Positions 1 through 5,609 are shown, counted from the stretch's first letter. The stretch is DNA of 7,002 nt from Bacillus sp. (in: firmicutes) (GCA_003457145.1 DMSR01000321.1:1-7002), one strand, 5' to 3'. Translations and numbers: made by a program. The notes: generated from the letters alone by a model not told the origin.

Positions 1-997
1 TGGTATGCTCGGCCTGCCTTTTCCGGAAGAGTATGGAGGAGCTGGTGCTGATACTGGCAGTTTTGCAATCGTAACTGAAGAGCTGAGCAGAGCATGCGCT
101 TCAACTGGAATAACTTATTCTGCACATATTTCCCTGGGAGGGGCTCCAATTAATCTTTTCGGAACCGAGGAGCAGAAACAGAAGTATCTTACGCCTATCT
201 GCTCTGGAGAATCCCTGGGTGCATTCGGGTTGACGGAGCCTAATGCAGGTTCTGACGCAGGAGGAACTCAGACAGCTGCCGCAGAGGAGAATGGTGAATA
301 CGTCATTAATGGAAGCAAGTGCTTCATAACGAACGCAAGTTACGCTAAGCATCTTGCATTGACTGCAATCACCGGGGAACGGAATGGCCTGAAAGAAATA
401 AGCGCTATCATTGTTCCAACTGACGCTCCAGGGTTTGCTGTGATTGATAATTATGACAAAATGGGATTGAATGCATCCAATACGACAGAGCTTGTAATGG
501 AAAATGTCCGAGTCCCTGTAGAGAATCTGCTGGGTAAAAAAGGAGAAGGCTTCAAGCAATTCTTGATTACATTGGATGGGGGCAGGATTGGTATTGGTGC
601 GATGGCAGTGGGGATTGCCCAGGCTGCTTATGATAAGGCTCTTCAATACGCAACTGAAAGGAAGCAGTTCGGACGATCTTTATCAAAATTTCAGGCTATC
701 CAGTTCAAGCTGGCCGATATGGCAATGAAAATTGAACTTGCGAGGAATATGGTGTATAAAGCAGCCTGGTTAAAAGACCAGGGGCGGCCATTCTCCAAGG
801 AAGCATCGATGTGCAAGCTGTACGCTTCAGAAATTGCCATGGAAGTTGCTGACCAGGCTGTACAGATTCATGGAGGCTATGGTTATATGAGGGAATATGA
901 AGTTGAACGCTATATGAGGGATGCAAAGCTGTTGGAGATTGGTGAAGGAACATCTGAAGTACAAAGAATGGTTATCGCCAGATTAATTGGCTGCTAG
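1..997 (+). CDS. Acyl-CoA dehydrogenase, 3' part (5' end outside the window)
   Basis: This is an FAD-dependent acyl-CoA dehydrogenase, which makes the alpha,beta-trans double bond in acyl-CoA thioesters (fatty acid or branched-chain acid breakdown) and passes electrons to electron-transfer flavoprotein in the cytosol. The reading frame is open from base 2, and the PEEYGGAG motif right after the first in-window Met normally sits about 50 residues into these ~380-residue proteins, so the Met at base 5 is internal. Numbered from that Met, the first family signature GLTEPNAGSD is at 75-84. The R-K-Q-F-G segment and following Q of the FAD-binding region come later. The second signature starts at QIHGGYGY, and GEGTSEVQR carries the expected catalytic Glu at 314 (codon 944-946). 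All key residues are present, so the gene looks functional. Chain-length preference cannot be read from sequence, so no symbol is given. A terminator follows 35 nt after the stop. Confidence 0.93.
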   Translation, partial: GMLGLPFPEEYGGAGADTGSFAIVTEELSRACASTGITYSAHISLGGAPINLFGTEEQKQKYLTPICSGESLGAFGLTEPNAGSDAGGTQTAAAEENGEYVINGSKCFITNASYAKHLALTAITGERNGLKEISAIIVPTDAPGFAVIDNYDKMGLNASNTTELVMENVRVPVENLLGKKGEGFKQFLITLDGGRIGIGAMAVGIAQAAYDKALQYATERKQFGRSLSKFQAIQFKLADMAMKIELARNMVYKAAWLKDQGRPFSKEASMCKLYASEIAMEVADQAVQIHGGYGYMREYEVERYMRDAKLLEIGEGTSEVQRMVIARLIGC

Positions 998-1031
998 TTC
1001 GGAAAAGATAAATACTAGCATGTTATACGTG

Positions 1032-1059
1032 AAAACTTCATCTACTGATGAAGTTTTTT
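1032..1059 (+). terminator. Rho-independent terminator of the acyl-CoA dehydrogenase gene
   Basis: An 11-bp perfect stem (1032-1042 with 1047-1057) with loop TACT-type (1043-1046) runs into a T-tract at 1054-1059. The A-run on the 5' side also gives a T-run on the minus strand, but no minus-strand gene ends here, so the plus-strand role is the relevant one. It isolates the dehydrogenase transcript from cccA. Confidence 0.85.
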
Positions 1060-1106
1060 GTCTAAAATGTGAACAAGTGTGATAAAGTTTGCTTTTTTGC
1101 TTTTCC

Positions 1107-1121
1107 TGTAAACGTTTTTCA
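1107..1121 (+). promoter_or_regulatory. cre-like CcpA site upstream of cccA (imperfect)
   Basis: The sequence TGTAAACGTTTTTCA carries the TG-AA-CG core and terminal CA of the catabolite responsive element (TGWAANCGNTNWCA), but it is one T longer than the 14-nt consensus. It lies 65-79 nt upstream of the cccA start, next to the candidate -10 box. Catabolite regulation of B. subtilis cccA through CcpA has been reported, as I recall, so the position makes sense. The spacing defect keeps this tentative. Confidence 0.4.
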
Positions 1122-1123
1122 AG

Positions 1124-1129
1124 TAAAAT
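1124..1129 (+). promoter_or_regulatory. Candidate -10 box for cccA (TAAAAT)
   Basis: TAAAAT differs from the sigma-A -10 consensus at one base and lies about 58 nt before the cccA start. No convincing -35 is found at 16-18 nt: the nearest TTG-containing hexamer (TTGCTT, 1097-1102) is 21 nt away. If this is the promoter it would need an activator or a weak -35, and the cre-like site would overlap it. Confidence 0.33.
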
Positions 1130-1186
1130 GATAGTTGTGTGAAATTATTATTTAAAAGTGATGTTATACATAAGGGAGGGTATTAG

Positions 1187-1546
1187 ATGAATCGCAATCC
1201 AATCATGCCATTTGTACTAATCATGGTTTTGGGAATCGGCCTAATGTTTCTGCTTTCTTTTAAAGGTCTTGGAGATTCTAAGGAGCTTGCCGAAGAAAGC
1301 AAAGGCGGCGGAAAAACTGAGGAAACGGCTGAGTTCAATCCAGAGCAATTATATCAACAGTCTTGTGCAGGATGCCACGGGAACCAGTATGAAGGGGTTT
1401 CTGGACCGGCTTTAAAAGGCGTTGGTGATAAGTATTCAAAGGATGAAATCAAAGACATCCTGATTAATGGTAAAGGCAGCATGCCTCCGGGAATGGCTGC
1501 AGGCAAAGAGGCAGAAATGGCTGAATGGCTAACAACATTAAAGTAA
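1187..1546 (+). CDS. cccA: Cytochrome c-550, membrane-anchored
   Basis: A 119-residue small c-type cytochrome, the length of the B. subtilis c-550 (about 120). It shuttles electrons in the respiratory chain on the outer face of the membrane. An uncleaved N-terminal membrane anchor spans about residues 7-25. A Gly/Lys/Glu-rich flexible linker (26-50) follows, then the haem domain. The haem attachment motif CAGCH is at 60-64 (Cys60, Cys63, axial His64), and the likely axial methionine is Met99 in the GSMPPG segment. The start is fixed by a strong ribosome binding site, AAGGGAGGG at 1172-1180, six nt before ATG. The gene stands alone between two terminators, so it is probably monocistronic. The upstream region holds a cre-like site and repeated TGTGA motifs. 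Orthology to cccA rests on size, architecture and the neighbouring trmK-yqfO. Confidence 0.95.
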   Translation: MNRNPIMPFVLIMVLGIGLMFLLSFKGLGDSKELAEESKGGGKTEETAEFNPEQLYQQSCAGCHGNQYEGVSGPALKGVGDKYSKDEIKDILINGKGSMPPGMAAGKEAEMAEWLTTLK

Positions 1547-1553
1547 TTCTAAG

Positions 1554-1584
1554 AAAGGCCCTTTGCGGAAGCAAAGGGCCTTTT
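1554..1584 (+). terminator. Rho-independent terminator of cccA
   Basis: A perfect 13-bp GC-rich stem (1554-1566 with 1571-1583) closed by a GGAA tetraloop of the GNRA type (1567-1570), ending in TTTT at 1581-1584. It begins 8 nt after the cccA stop codon. The flanking AAA also makes it capable of acting from the minus strand, though nothing there needs it. Confidence 0.93.
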
Positions 1585-1652
1585 CATTACTTTTTTGGTA
1601 ATTGTACAAACCCTTTATTTTGTTTTACGCTCTTTTCCGAACTAAGCCGGAA

Positions 1653-1671
1653 CAATCATCCTGGATGATTG
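1653..1671. repeat. 19-bp palindrome upstream of trmK (possible operator)
   Basis: CAATCATCCTGGATGATTG is a perfect inverted repeat with 9-bp arms around a single central T. Its right end abuts the candidate trmK -35 box (1670-1675). There is no T-tract after it and the loop would be too small for a good hairpin, so a dimeric DNA-binding protein site is a better reading than a terminator. It does not match the Fur, PerR, Zur, LexA or CodY consensus sequences. The regulator is unknown. Confidence 0.55.
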
Positions 1672-1699
1672 GACAAGATGCCAGCTGTTTTCATATACT
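1670..1699 (+). promoter_or_regulatory. Sigma-A-type promoter for trmK-yqfO
   Basis: TGGACA (1670-1675, 5 of 6 consensus) and TATACT (1694-1699, 5 of 6) are separated by 18 nt. Transcription would start near 1706, giving a leader of about 28 nt with the ribosome binding site AAGGTGA at 1722-1728. The cccA terminator lies upstream, so a promoter is needed here. Confidence 0.6.
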
Positions 1700-1733
1700 T
1701 ATAACAGCAAATTCAGATTAGAAGGTGACTTGA

Positions 1734-2444
1734 ATGAACGCGGAAAAATTGTCAAAACGGTTAGATGCCGTTGCAAATAATATTCAACTAGGGGCGCGAC
1801 TTGCAGATATCGGGTCGGATCATGCTTATCTTCCCTGTTATGCTATCAAGAAAGGGATCGTTTCCAGTGCCATTGCTGGGGAGGTCGCTGATGGACCATA
1901 CCACTCTGCACTCGAACAGGTGGAAGCAGAAGAATTAGCTGATAAAATTACCGTCCGCAAAGGTGATGGTCTAGAGGTGATCATGCCTAATGAGGTCGAT
2001 TGTATAACGATTGCGGGTATGGGAGGAACGCTGATTTCCAATATTCTTGATAGAGGAAAAGCTAAACTTGGGGGGGTTCATCGGCTCGTCCTTCAGCCAA
2101 ATGTCGGCAGCTTCGCCATCCGCAGCTGGTTGATTGACAATCGGTGGGAACTAATTAAAGAAGAAATCCTAAAAGAGGACGGAAAAATATACGAAATTTT
2201 AGTGGCAGAAAAAGGAGAGCCTTTAAAGCCTTATCAAGGAAGGAACCTTGAAGAAGGCATATTATTTGGTCCGTTCCTGTTAACATTAAAGTCACAAGTC
2301 TTCAAGGATAAATGGATTTTAGAAAAAAAGAATTGGGAACGTATTCTGAAGCAGCTTGATGAAGCTGTTCAAAATGAAGATACAGCCAGCAGAAGGGTGG
2401 AACTTGAGAAAAAAATCCGAATGGCAGAGGAGGCGCTTTCATGA
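1734..2444 (+). CDS. trmK: tRNA (adenine-22-N1)-methyltransferase
   Basis: TrmK (YqfN) uses S-adenosylmethionine to methylate N1 of adenine 22 in the D-loop of certain bacterial tRNAs. The protein has 236 residues, close to the B. subtilis enzyme. The N-terminal Rossmann methyltransferase domain shows the SAM-binding motif DIGSDHAYLP at 25-34 and the AGMGG motif at 94-98 preceded by DCITI, followed by VLQPN (119-123) and an RSWL segment, all hallmarks of this family. The C-terminal part from about residue 190 is rich in K, E, L and R and looks like the helical coiled-coil tail described for TrmK. The start has AAGGTGA five nt upstream. A run of seven G at 2070-2076 is in frame. The stop overlaps the next start as ATGA, so trmK and yqfO are almost certainly co-transcribed and translationally coupled. 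Confidence 0.94.
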   Translation: MNAEKLSKRLDAVANNIQLGARLADIGSDHAYLPCYAIKKGIVSSAIAGEVADGPYHSALEQVEAEELADKITVRKGDGLEVIMPNEVDCITIAGMGGTLISNILDRGKAKLGGVHRLVLQPNVGSFAIRSWLIDNRWELIKEEILKEDGKIYEILVAEKGEPLKPYQGRNLEEGILFGPFLLTLKSQVFKDKWILEKKNWERILKQLDEAVQNEDTASRRVELEKKIRMAEEALS

Positions 2445-3556
2445 AAAAAGTAAACGGACATGAAGTTATTCAGCTTTTTGAACAATTCTCTCCTAAAGCT
2501 TATGCGGTGGAGGGCGATAAAATAGGATTGCAAGTCGGTGCCTTGAACCAACCGGTCCAAAATGTTCTGATCGCCCTGGATGTAACTGAAGAAGTAGTAG
2601 ATGAAGCAATCGCAAAAGATGCACAAATGATAATCGCGCATCACCCGCCAATTTTCCGGCCGCTGCAAAAAATCGCTACCGATACACCATCTGGAAGAAT
2701 GATATCCAAACTGATTAAAAGTGATATTGCGGTTTATGCAGCCCACACAAATCTGGATGTAGCTTCAGGCGGAGTGAATGATCTTCTTGCTGACGCTTTA
2801 GGGTTAAAAAAAACAGAAGTCCTAGTTCCAACATTTGAAGACCCATTAAAAAAGCTTGTAGTTTTTGTTCCGGAAGAGAATGAAGAGGAGCTTCGGCAAG
2901 CTTTGGGGAATGCCGGTGCCGGGGCAATCGGCAACTATAGCCATTGTTCATTTTCTGGAGCAGGGAAAGGGCGTTTCTTGCCAGGTGAAGATACAAACCC
3001 ACATATCGGTGAAAGCGGAAAATTAGAAGCTGTCAATGAAATTCGCATAGAGACTATATTTCCTCAAAGCATCGAAAAAAAGGTTATCCAGGCTATGATT
3101 AAAGGGCACCCATACGAAGAGATTGCCTTTGACGTTTATTTGCTCGAAAATAAAGGTCAACAGCTTGGATTGGGACGGATTGGATTGGTGGAAGAGACGA
3201 CCCTGGAGGAATTTGCACAGCATGTCAAAGCTGTTTTCGACGTTGAAAAGGTCAGGGTAGTTGGGGATTTGAAAGCGAAAGTTAAGAAGGTCGCAGTTCT
3301 TGGGGGGGACGGAAACAAATATTATTCGCAGGCTAAATTCCGTGGTGCGGATGTATATATAACAGGGGATATTTATTACCATACCGCACATGATGCGATG
3401 ATGGCTGGATTGAATATGATTGATCCCGGTCATAATGTCGAGAAGGTCATGAAAAAAGGTCTTTCTAAAGTGATGGAAAGATTGAGTCAGGAAAAGGGCT
3501 ATCACGTAAGCTTCATTCCTTCAGACATCGAAACGGATCCATTCACTTTTATTTAA
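2441..3556 (+). CDS. yqfO: Nif3/DUF34 family dinuclear-metal protein YqfO
   Basis: A 371-residue member of the Nif3-like (DUF34) family, the long Bacillus form. Two halves of the metal-binding fold flank an inserted domain. The N-terminal half carries IAHHPPIF (65-72; His67 and His68 are expected metal ligands) and AAHTNLD (100-106; Asp106). The insert, about 137-237, contains the HPYEE motif (223-227) typical of the PII/CutA-like domain of YqfO proteins. The C-terminal half has GDIYYHTAHD (309-318) and DPGHNVE (328-334; His331 and Glu334 as ligands). Database entries often call it GTP cyclohydrolase 1 type 2, but that activity is not established for this subgroup; a metal-handling role has been proposed for DUF34 proteins. 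The true function is unknown. The start overlaps the trmK stop by 4 nt, with AGAGGAGG (2426-2433) seven nt upstream. A second seven-G run lies at 3302-3308 without breaking the frame. Confidence 0.93.
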   Translation: MKKVNGHEVIQLFEQFSPKAYAVEGDKIGLQVGALNQPVQNVLIALDVTEEVVDEAIAKDAQMIIAHHPPIFRPLQKIATDTPSGRMISKLIKSDIAVYAAHTNLDVASGGVNDLLADALGLKKTEVLVPTFEDPLKKLVVFVPEENEEELRQALGNAGAGAIGNYSHCSFSGAGKGRFLPGEDTNPHIGESGKLEAVNEIRIETIFPQSIEKKVIQAMIKGHPYEEIAFDVYLLENKGQQLGLGRIGLVEETTLEEFAQHVKAVFDVEKVRVVGDLKAKVKKVAVLGGDGNKYYSQAKFRGADVYITGDIYYHTAHDAMMAGLNMIDPGHNVEKVMKKGLSKVMERLSQEKGYHVSFIPSDIETDPFTFI

Positions 3557-3624
3557 CTCCTTCCAAATGGAGTAAAACAACTTTATAAAATCGCAAAGAA
3601 TATTTTTTTAAATCGAGGAATATG

Positions 3625-3660
3625 AAAAGCAGCCCGGAGTTTCCTCCAGGGCTGCTTTTT
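3625..3660. terminator. Bidirectional terminator between yqfO and ispH
   Basis: An 11-bp stem (3625-3635 with 3649-3659) continues inward with GGAG/CTCC (3636-3639 with 3644-3647) past a single bulged A (3648). T-runs lie on the plus strand (3656-3660) and, from AAAA at 3625-3628, on the minus strand. It sits between two convergent genes (yqfO ends 3556, ispH ends 3681) and probably serves both. A second weak 5-bp hairpin (3556-3573) just after yqfO lacks a T-tract. Confidence 0.88.
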
Positions 3661-3680
3661 AAATTGGCCAAGTCTAAAGG

Positions 3681-4634
3681 TTAGACACCGGTTTCGGTCT
3701 TCTTAACCTTTGGAAGAATTTTGTTTAGAGGAACTTTCTTCTCTATGATCCAGGTCGCTTCGTTCTCAGGATCATATTGTTCGATGAAGGAAATAACCTC
3801 TTTTGTAATTGGTGTAGGGGTTGAAGCGCCAGAAGTTACAGCAACCGTTTCTGCACCTTGGAGCCACTCAATATTCAATTCGGAAATATCAGCAATCCTG
3901 TAGGCTCTTGTACCCGCAATTTCTTCGGATACTTGTGCTAACCGGTTCGAGTTATTGCTTTTCGGATCACCGACGACAATCAGGACATCTGCTTCTTTCG
4001 CCTGTTCTGCAACAGCTTCCTGCCGAACCTGAGTAGCCATGCAAATCTCTTTATGGACCTCGGCGTGTGGATACTTTTCTTTCACCTTTTTCATGATTCC
4101 TAAAACGTCCCATTGGCTCATTGTCGTTTGGTTGGTTACAATCAATTTTTCAGCAGTTAATTCAAGCGCCTCAACATCGGCAGCCGTTTCTACTAAGTGG
4201 ACAATTCCTGGTGCAACACCCACAGCACCTTCTGGCTCGGGATGTCCTTTCTTTCCAATGTATATTACTTCGAAGCCTTCTTTTTCCTTGGCACGAATTA
4301 AGTTATGGGTGTTGGTAACATCCGGGCATGTTGCATCAATTGAAACAAGTCCCTTTTGCCTTGCAAGCTCCCGGACTTCAGGAGAAATGCCGTGCGCAGT
4401 GAAAATAACCGTTCCGCCTTCGACTTTTTCAAGAATTTCCTTCCGGTTGTTACCGTCAAGCGTGATGATTCCTTCTTCTTCAAATGCATCAGTAACATGC
4501 TTGTTGTGGACAATCATGCCAAGTATATATATTGGCCGTGGCAAATTTTTATCAAGTGCTGCGTTACGTGCAATAACCATTGCGTCAACAACGCCATAAC
4601 AATAGCCGCGCGGTGAAATCTTAATTACATTCAT
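3681..4634 (-). CDS. ispH: 4-hydroxy-3-methylbut-2-enyl diphosphate reductase
   Basis: IspH (LytB, YqfP) is the last enzyme of the MEP pathway. It reduces HMBPP to isopentenyl and dimethylallyl diphosphate in the cytosol with an iron-sulfur cluster. The 317-residue length fits Bacillus IspH. The three cluster cysteines are all present: Cys12 in GYCYGV, Cys103 in DATCPDV and Cys198 in EICMATQ. Substrate residues are also in place: His43 in IVHNKHV, His81 in TAHG, GHPEPEG with catalytic Glu133, the NQTTMS motif (168-173), the S-N-N-S-N-R diphosphate pocket, and TSGAST near the C-terminus. The minus-strand start has AGGAGGATGA (from complement 4648) seven nt upstream. A good sigma-A promoter lies just before it, so the gene can be expressed independently of yqfQ, which lies 112 nt upstream on the same strand. 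Transcription ends at the shared terminator at 3625-3660. Confidence 0.97.
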   Translation of the reverse strand: MNVIKISPRGYCYGVVDAMVIARNAALDKNLPRPIYILGMIVHNKHVTDAFEEEGIITLDGNNRKEILEKVEGGTVIFTAHGISPEVRELARQKGLVSIDATCPDVTNTHNLIRAKEKEGFEVIYIGKKGHPEPEGAVGVAPGIVHLVETAADVEALELTAEKLIVTNQTTMSQWDVLGIMKKVKEKYPHAEVHKEICMATQVRQEAVAEQAKEADVLIVVGDPKSNNSNRLAQVSEEIAGTRAYRIADISELNIEWLQGAETVAVTSGASTPTPITKEVISFIEQYDPENEATWIIEKKVPLNKILPKVKKTETGV

Positions 4635-4674
4635 TGAGTCATCCTCCTGCGAATTACCTCTGATTCTATCTTTT

Positions 4675-4703
4675 ATTATATAAAACTTATAGATAGATTA
4701 CAA
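4675..4703 (-). promoter_or_regulatory. Sigma-A promoter of ispH
   Basis: Read on the minus strand, TTGTAA (4703-4698, 4 of 6) and a consensus TATAAT (4680-4675) are 17 nt apart. Transcription should begin near 4668, leaving a leader of about 34 nt that contains the ribosome binding site. This is one of the two perfect -10 boxes in the intergenic regions of the window, the other being that of cshB. Confidence 0.75.
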
Positions 4704-4746
4704 AAGTGACTTTCCCTGAAGGGATGATTTAACAAATTACTGAGTG

Positions 4747-5382
4747 CTATATGAATAATTTAGGTGTAGATGTTCCTTTTGGTAACGACTTCTTAGAAGC
4801 CGCAGTTTTATTCGTTGCAGGTTCAGAAGAACTATTGGAGTGAGAAGGTTTTGCCGATTCCTTCGGCTTTGGCTTTGGATTTGCTTCAGTAGCTTTACCC
4901 TCACTTGAATCGTCCGCATCAGGAAGGTCCTTCAACCCTCTATAAAGCTTCCACATCGAAGGAAGGTTTCGCACCAAAGGGCCATATTGCTGGATCATTG
5001 GCCCGAACTGCTGGGCTGTTTTCAAAACATTTTGCGTGTTGTTTAAAAAGCCATTAAGGGCTGTTGGATTTGTCAGAGTCTGCAGTATACCTCCCCCTTG
5101 TGTGGCTCCTCTGGATGTTCCTTGGCTGGCGGATAACAATCCTGACGCACCATGGGAATTGCCTCTGCTCCCTTTTCCGAGCAGCTTTGCAAGAAGGCCT
5201 CCACCTTGGTTTCTTTGCGGGCCCCTGCCCATCATTGGAGAAAAATGTCCCTGTGTCCTCATAGGCCTGGTTACAAAGGGGCTTTGCATCGGACGCTGCC
5301 TCATATTAGGCGGTCCCATATAACCAGGCCCCATAAATTGTTGCTGCATGCCGCGGGGATTCATACGCGGTCCTTGGAGCAT
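4747..5382 (-). CDS. yqfQ: VrrA/YqfQ family protein of unknown function
   Basis: A 211-residue protein recognised as YqfQ by its place between ispH and cshB and by its make-up; vrrA, the B. anthracis variable-repeat locus, belongs to this family. Three parts are visible. Residues 1-60 are rich in M, P, Q, G and R, with Met at 7, 12, 17, 22, 27 and 32 in an exact five-residue period. The middle has a GGGLLAKLLG element, a Gly/Ser-rich stretch, and then a helical core starting at GGGILQTL, with the GPMIQQYGPLV and LPSMWKLYRGLKDLPD segments. The tail is a K/S/T/P/E-rich, probably disordered region. There is no signal peptide or clear membrane span. A start at 5409 would add nine residues but has its AGGAG almost touching the ATG. 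The start at 5382 has AAAGGAGAGGT at the right distance and is preferred. The composition would suit a structural or spore-surface protein, which is inference. Confidence 0.85.
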   Translation of the reverse strand: MLQGPRMNPRGMQQQFMGPGYMGPPNMRQRPMQSPFVTRPMRTQGHFSPMMGRGPQRNQGGGLLAKLLGKGSRGNSHGASGLLSASQGTSRGATQGGGILQTLTNPTALNGFLNNTQNVLKTAQQFGPMIQQYGPLVRNLPSMWKLYRGLKDLPDADDSSEGKATEANPKPKPKESAKPSHSNSSSEPATNKTAASKKSLPKGTSTPKLFI

Positions 5383-5386
5383 TGTG

Positions 5387-5397
5387 ACCTCTCCTTT
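5387..5397 (-). promoter_or_regulatory. Ribosome binding site that fixes the yqfQ start
   Basis: On the minus strand AAAGGAGAGGT precedes ATG at 5382, with GGAG eight nt from the start codon. The longer frame's ATG at 5409 has an AGGAG directly against it, too close for initiation. This favours the 211-residue product over the 220-residue one. Confidence 0.8.
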
Positions 5398-5416
5398 CAA
5401 AAAAATCATCTCCTAT

Positions 5417-5443
5417 TAGAGTATGCAGCTGCCTGAGTTTGGT
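5417..5443 (-). promoter_or_regulatory. Candidate sigma-K promoter of yqfQ
   Basis: On the minus strand CATACTCTA (5425-5417) matches the sigma-K -10 consensus CATANNNTA at every fixed base, with the preferred G before it. AC (5443-5442, in AACC) lies 16 nt upstream as the minimal -35. Transcription would start near 5410, giving a leader of about 28 nt that includes the ribosome binding site. The overlapping TCTAAT could act as a sigma-A -10, but nothing like TTGACA lies at 16-18 nt. The call rests on sequence only. Confidence 0.5.
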
Positions 5444-5511
5444 TTAATAAAAAGGCTTTTCCTTTGAAACAGGTTTGTTTTTTGCTAAGGAAAGGTTAAG
5501 ATAATACAGAT

Positions 5512-5540
5512 TGGAGATTTTCTGCAATCTTTATTATAAT
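5512..5540 (+). promoter_or_regulatory. Sigma-A promoter of cshB
   Basis: TGGAGA (5512-5517, 4 of 6) and a consensus TATAAT (5535-5540) are separated by 17 nt. Transcription should begin near 5547, giving a leader of about 76 nt. An inverted repeat, AGATTG (5508-5513) with CAATCT (5525-5530), straddles the -35 and spacer and could be an operator. Confidence 0.7.
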
Positions 5541-5556
5541 TACAGAATGAACCCGA

Positions 5557-5604
5557 TAACAGCTAACGGAACGGCTGTTACCCTTAATGAAGGGGAAGAA
5601 GGGT
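5557..5604 (+). other. Tandem hairpins in the cshB mRNA leader
   Basis: The predicted leader holds a 7-bp stem (5557-5563 with 5574-5580, extended by a T-G wobble) and directly after it CCCTT (5581-5585) pairing with AAGGG (5590-5594) around an AATG loop. ACCCTT (5580-5585) can instead pair with AAGGGT (5599-5604), so the second hairpin has two exclusive forms. There is no T-tract, so it is not a terminator. The ribosome binding site at 5611-5616 lies just downstream and is not itself paired. A role in cold or translational control is only a possibility. Confidence 0.45.
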
Positions 5605-5609
5605 GAAAA

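Noticed and set aside
101..646. 181-codon open frame on the minus strand
   Set aside because: Lies wholly opposite the well-supported acyl-CoA dehydrogenase, its translation is Cys/Ser/His-rich without family motifs, and it lacks a ribosome binding site; a shadow frame.
1162..1170. Extended -10-like TGTTATACA before cccA
   Set aside because: Transcription from it would begin inside the cccA ribosome binding site, leaving no usable leader.
1602..1609. TTGTACAA 8-bp palindrome after the cccA terminator
   Set aside because: Short palindromes of this kind are expected by chance in AT-rich intergenic DNA and it has no promoter context.
1653..1671. Fur or PerR box reading of the trmK palindrome
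   Set aside because: The 9-1-9 symmetry is similar, but the bases do not match TGATAATNATTATCA or TTATAATNATTATAA, so only an unspecified palindrome is reported.
2426..2442. cre-like right half-site GGCGCTTTCA at the trmK-yqfO junction
   Set aside because: Only the right half fits the cre consensus; the left half is the yqfO ribosome binding site, which explains the sequence.
4039..4599. 186-codon open frame on the plus strand
   Set aside because: Antisense to ispH, which has every catalytic residue; the antisense translation is low-complexity Ser/Thr/Pro-rich with no recognisable domain.
4704..4724. Possible terminator between yqfQ and ispH (TCCC/GGGA with TTTT on the minus strand)
   Set aside because: The stem is only 4 bp with a mismatch beyond it; too weak to call, so some read-through from yqfQ into ispH is possible.
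5383..5409. Nine-codon N-terminal extension of YqfQ
   Set aside because: The AGGAG before ATG 5409 touches the start codon, while the ATG at 5382 has a strong, well-spaced site.
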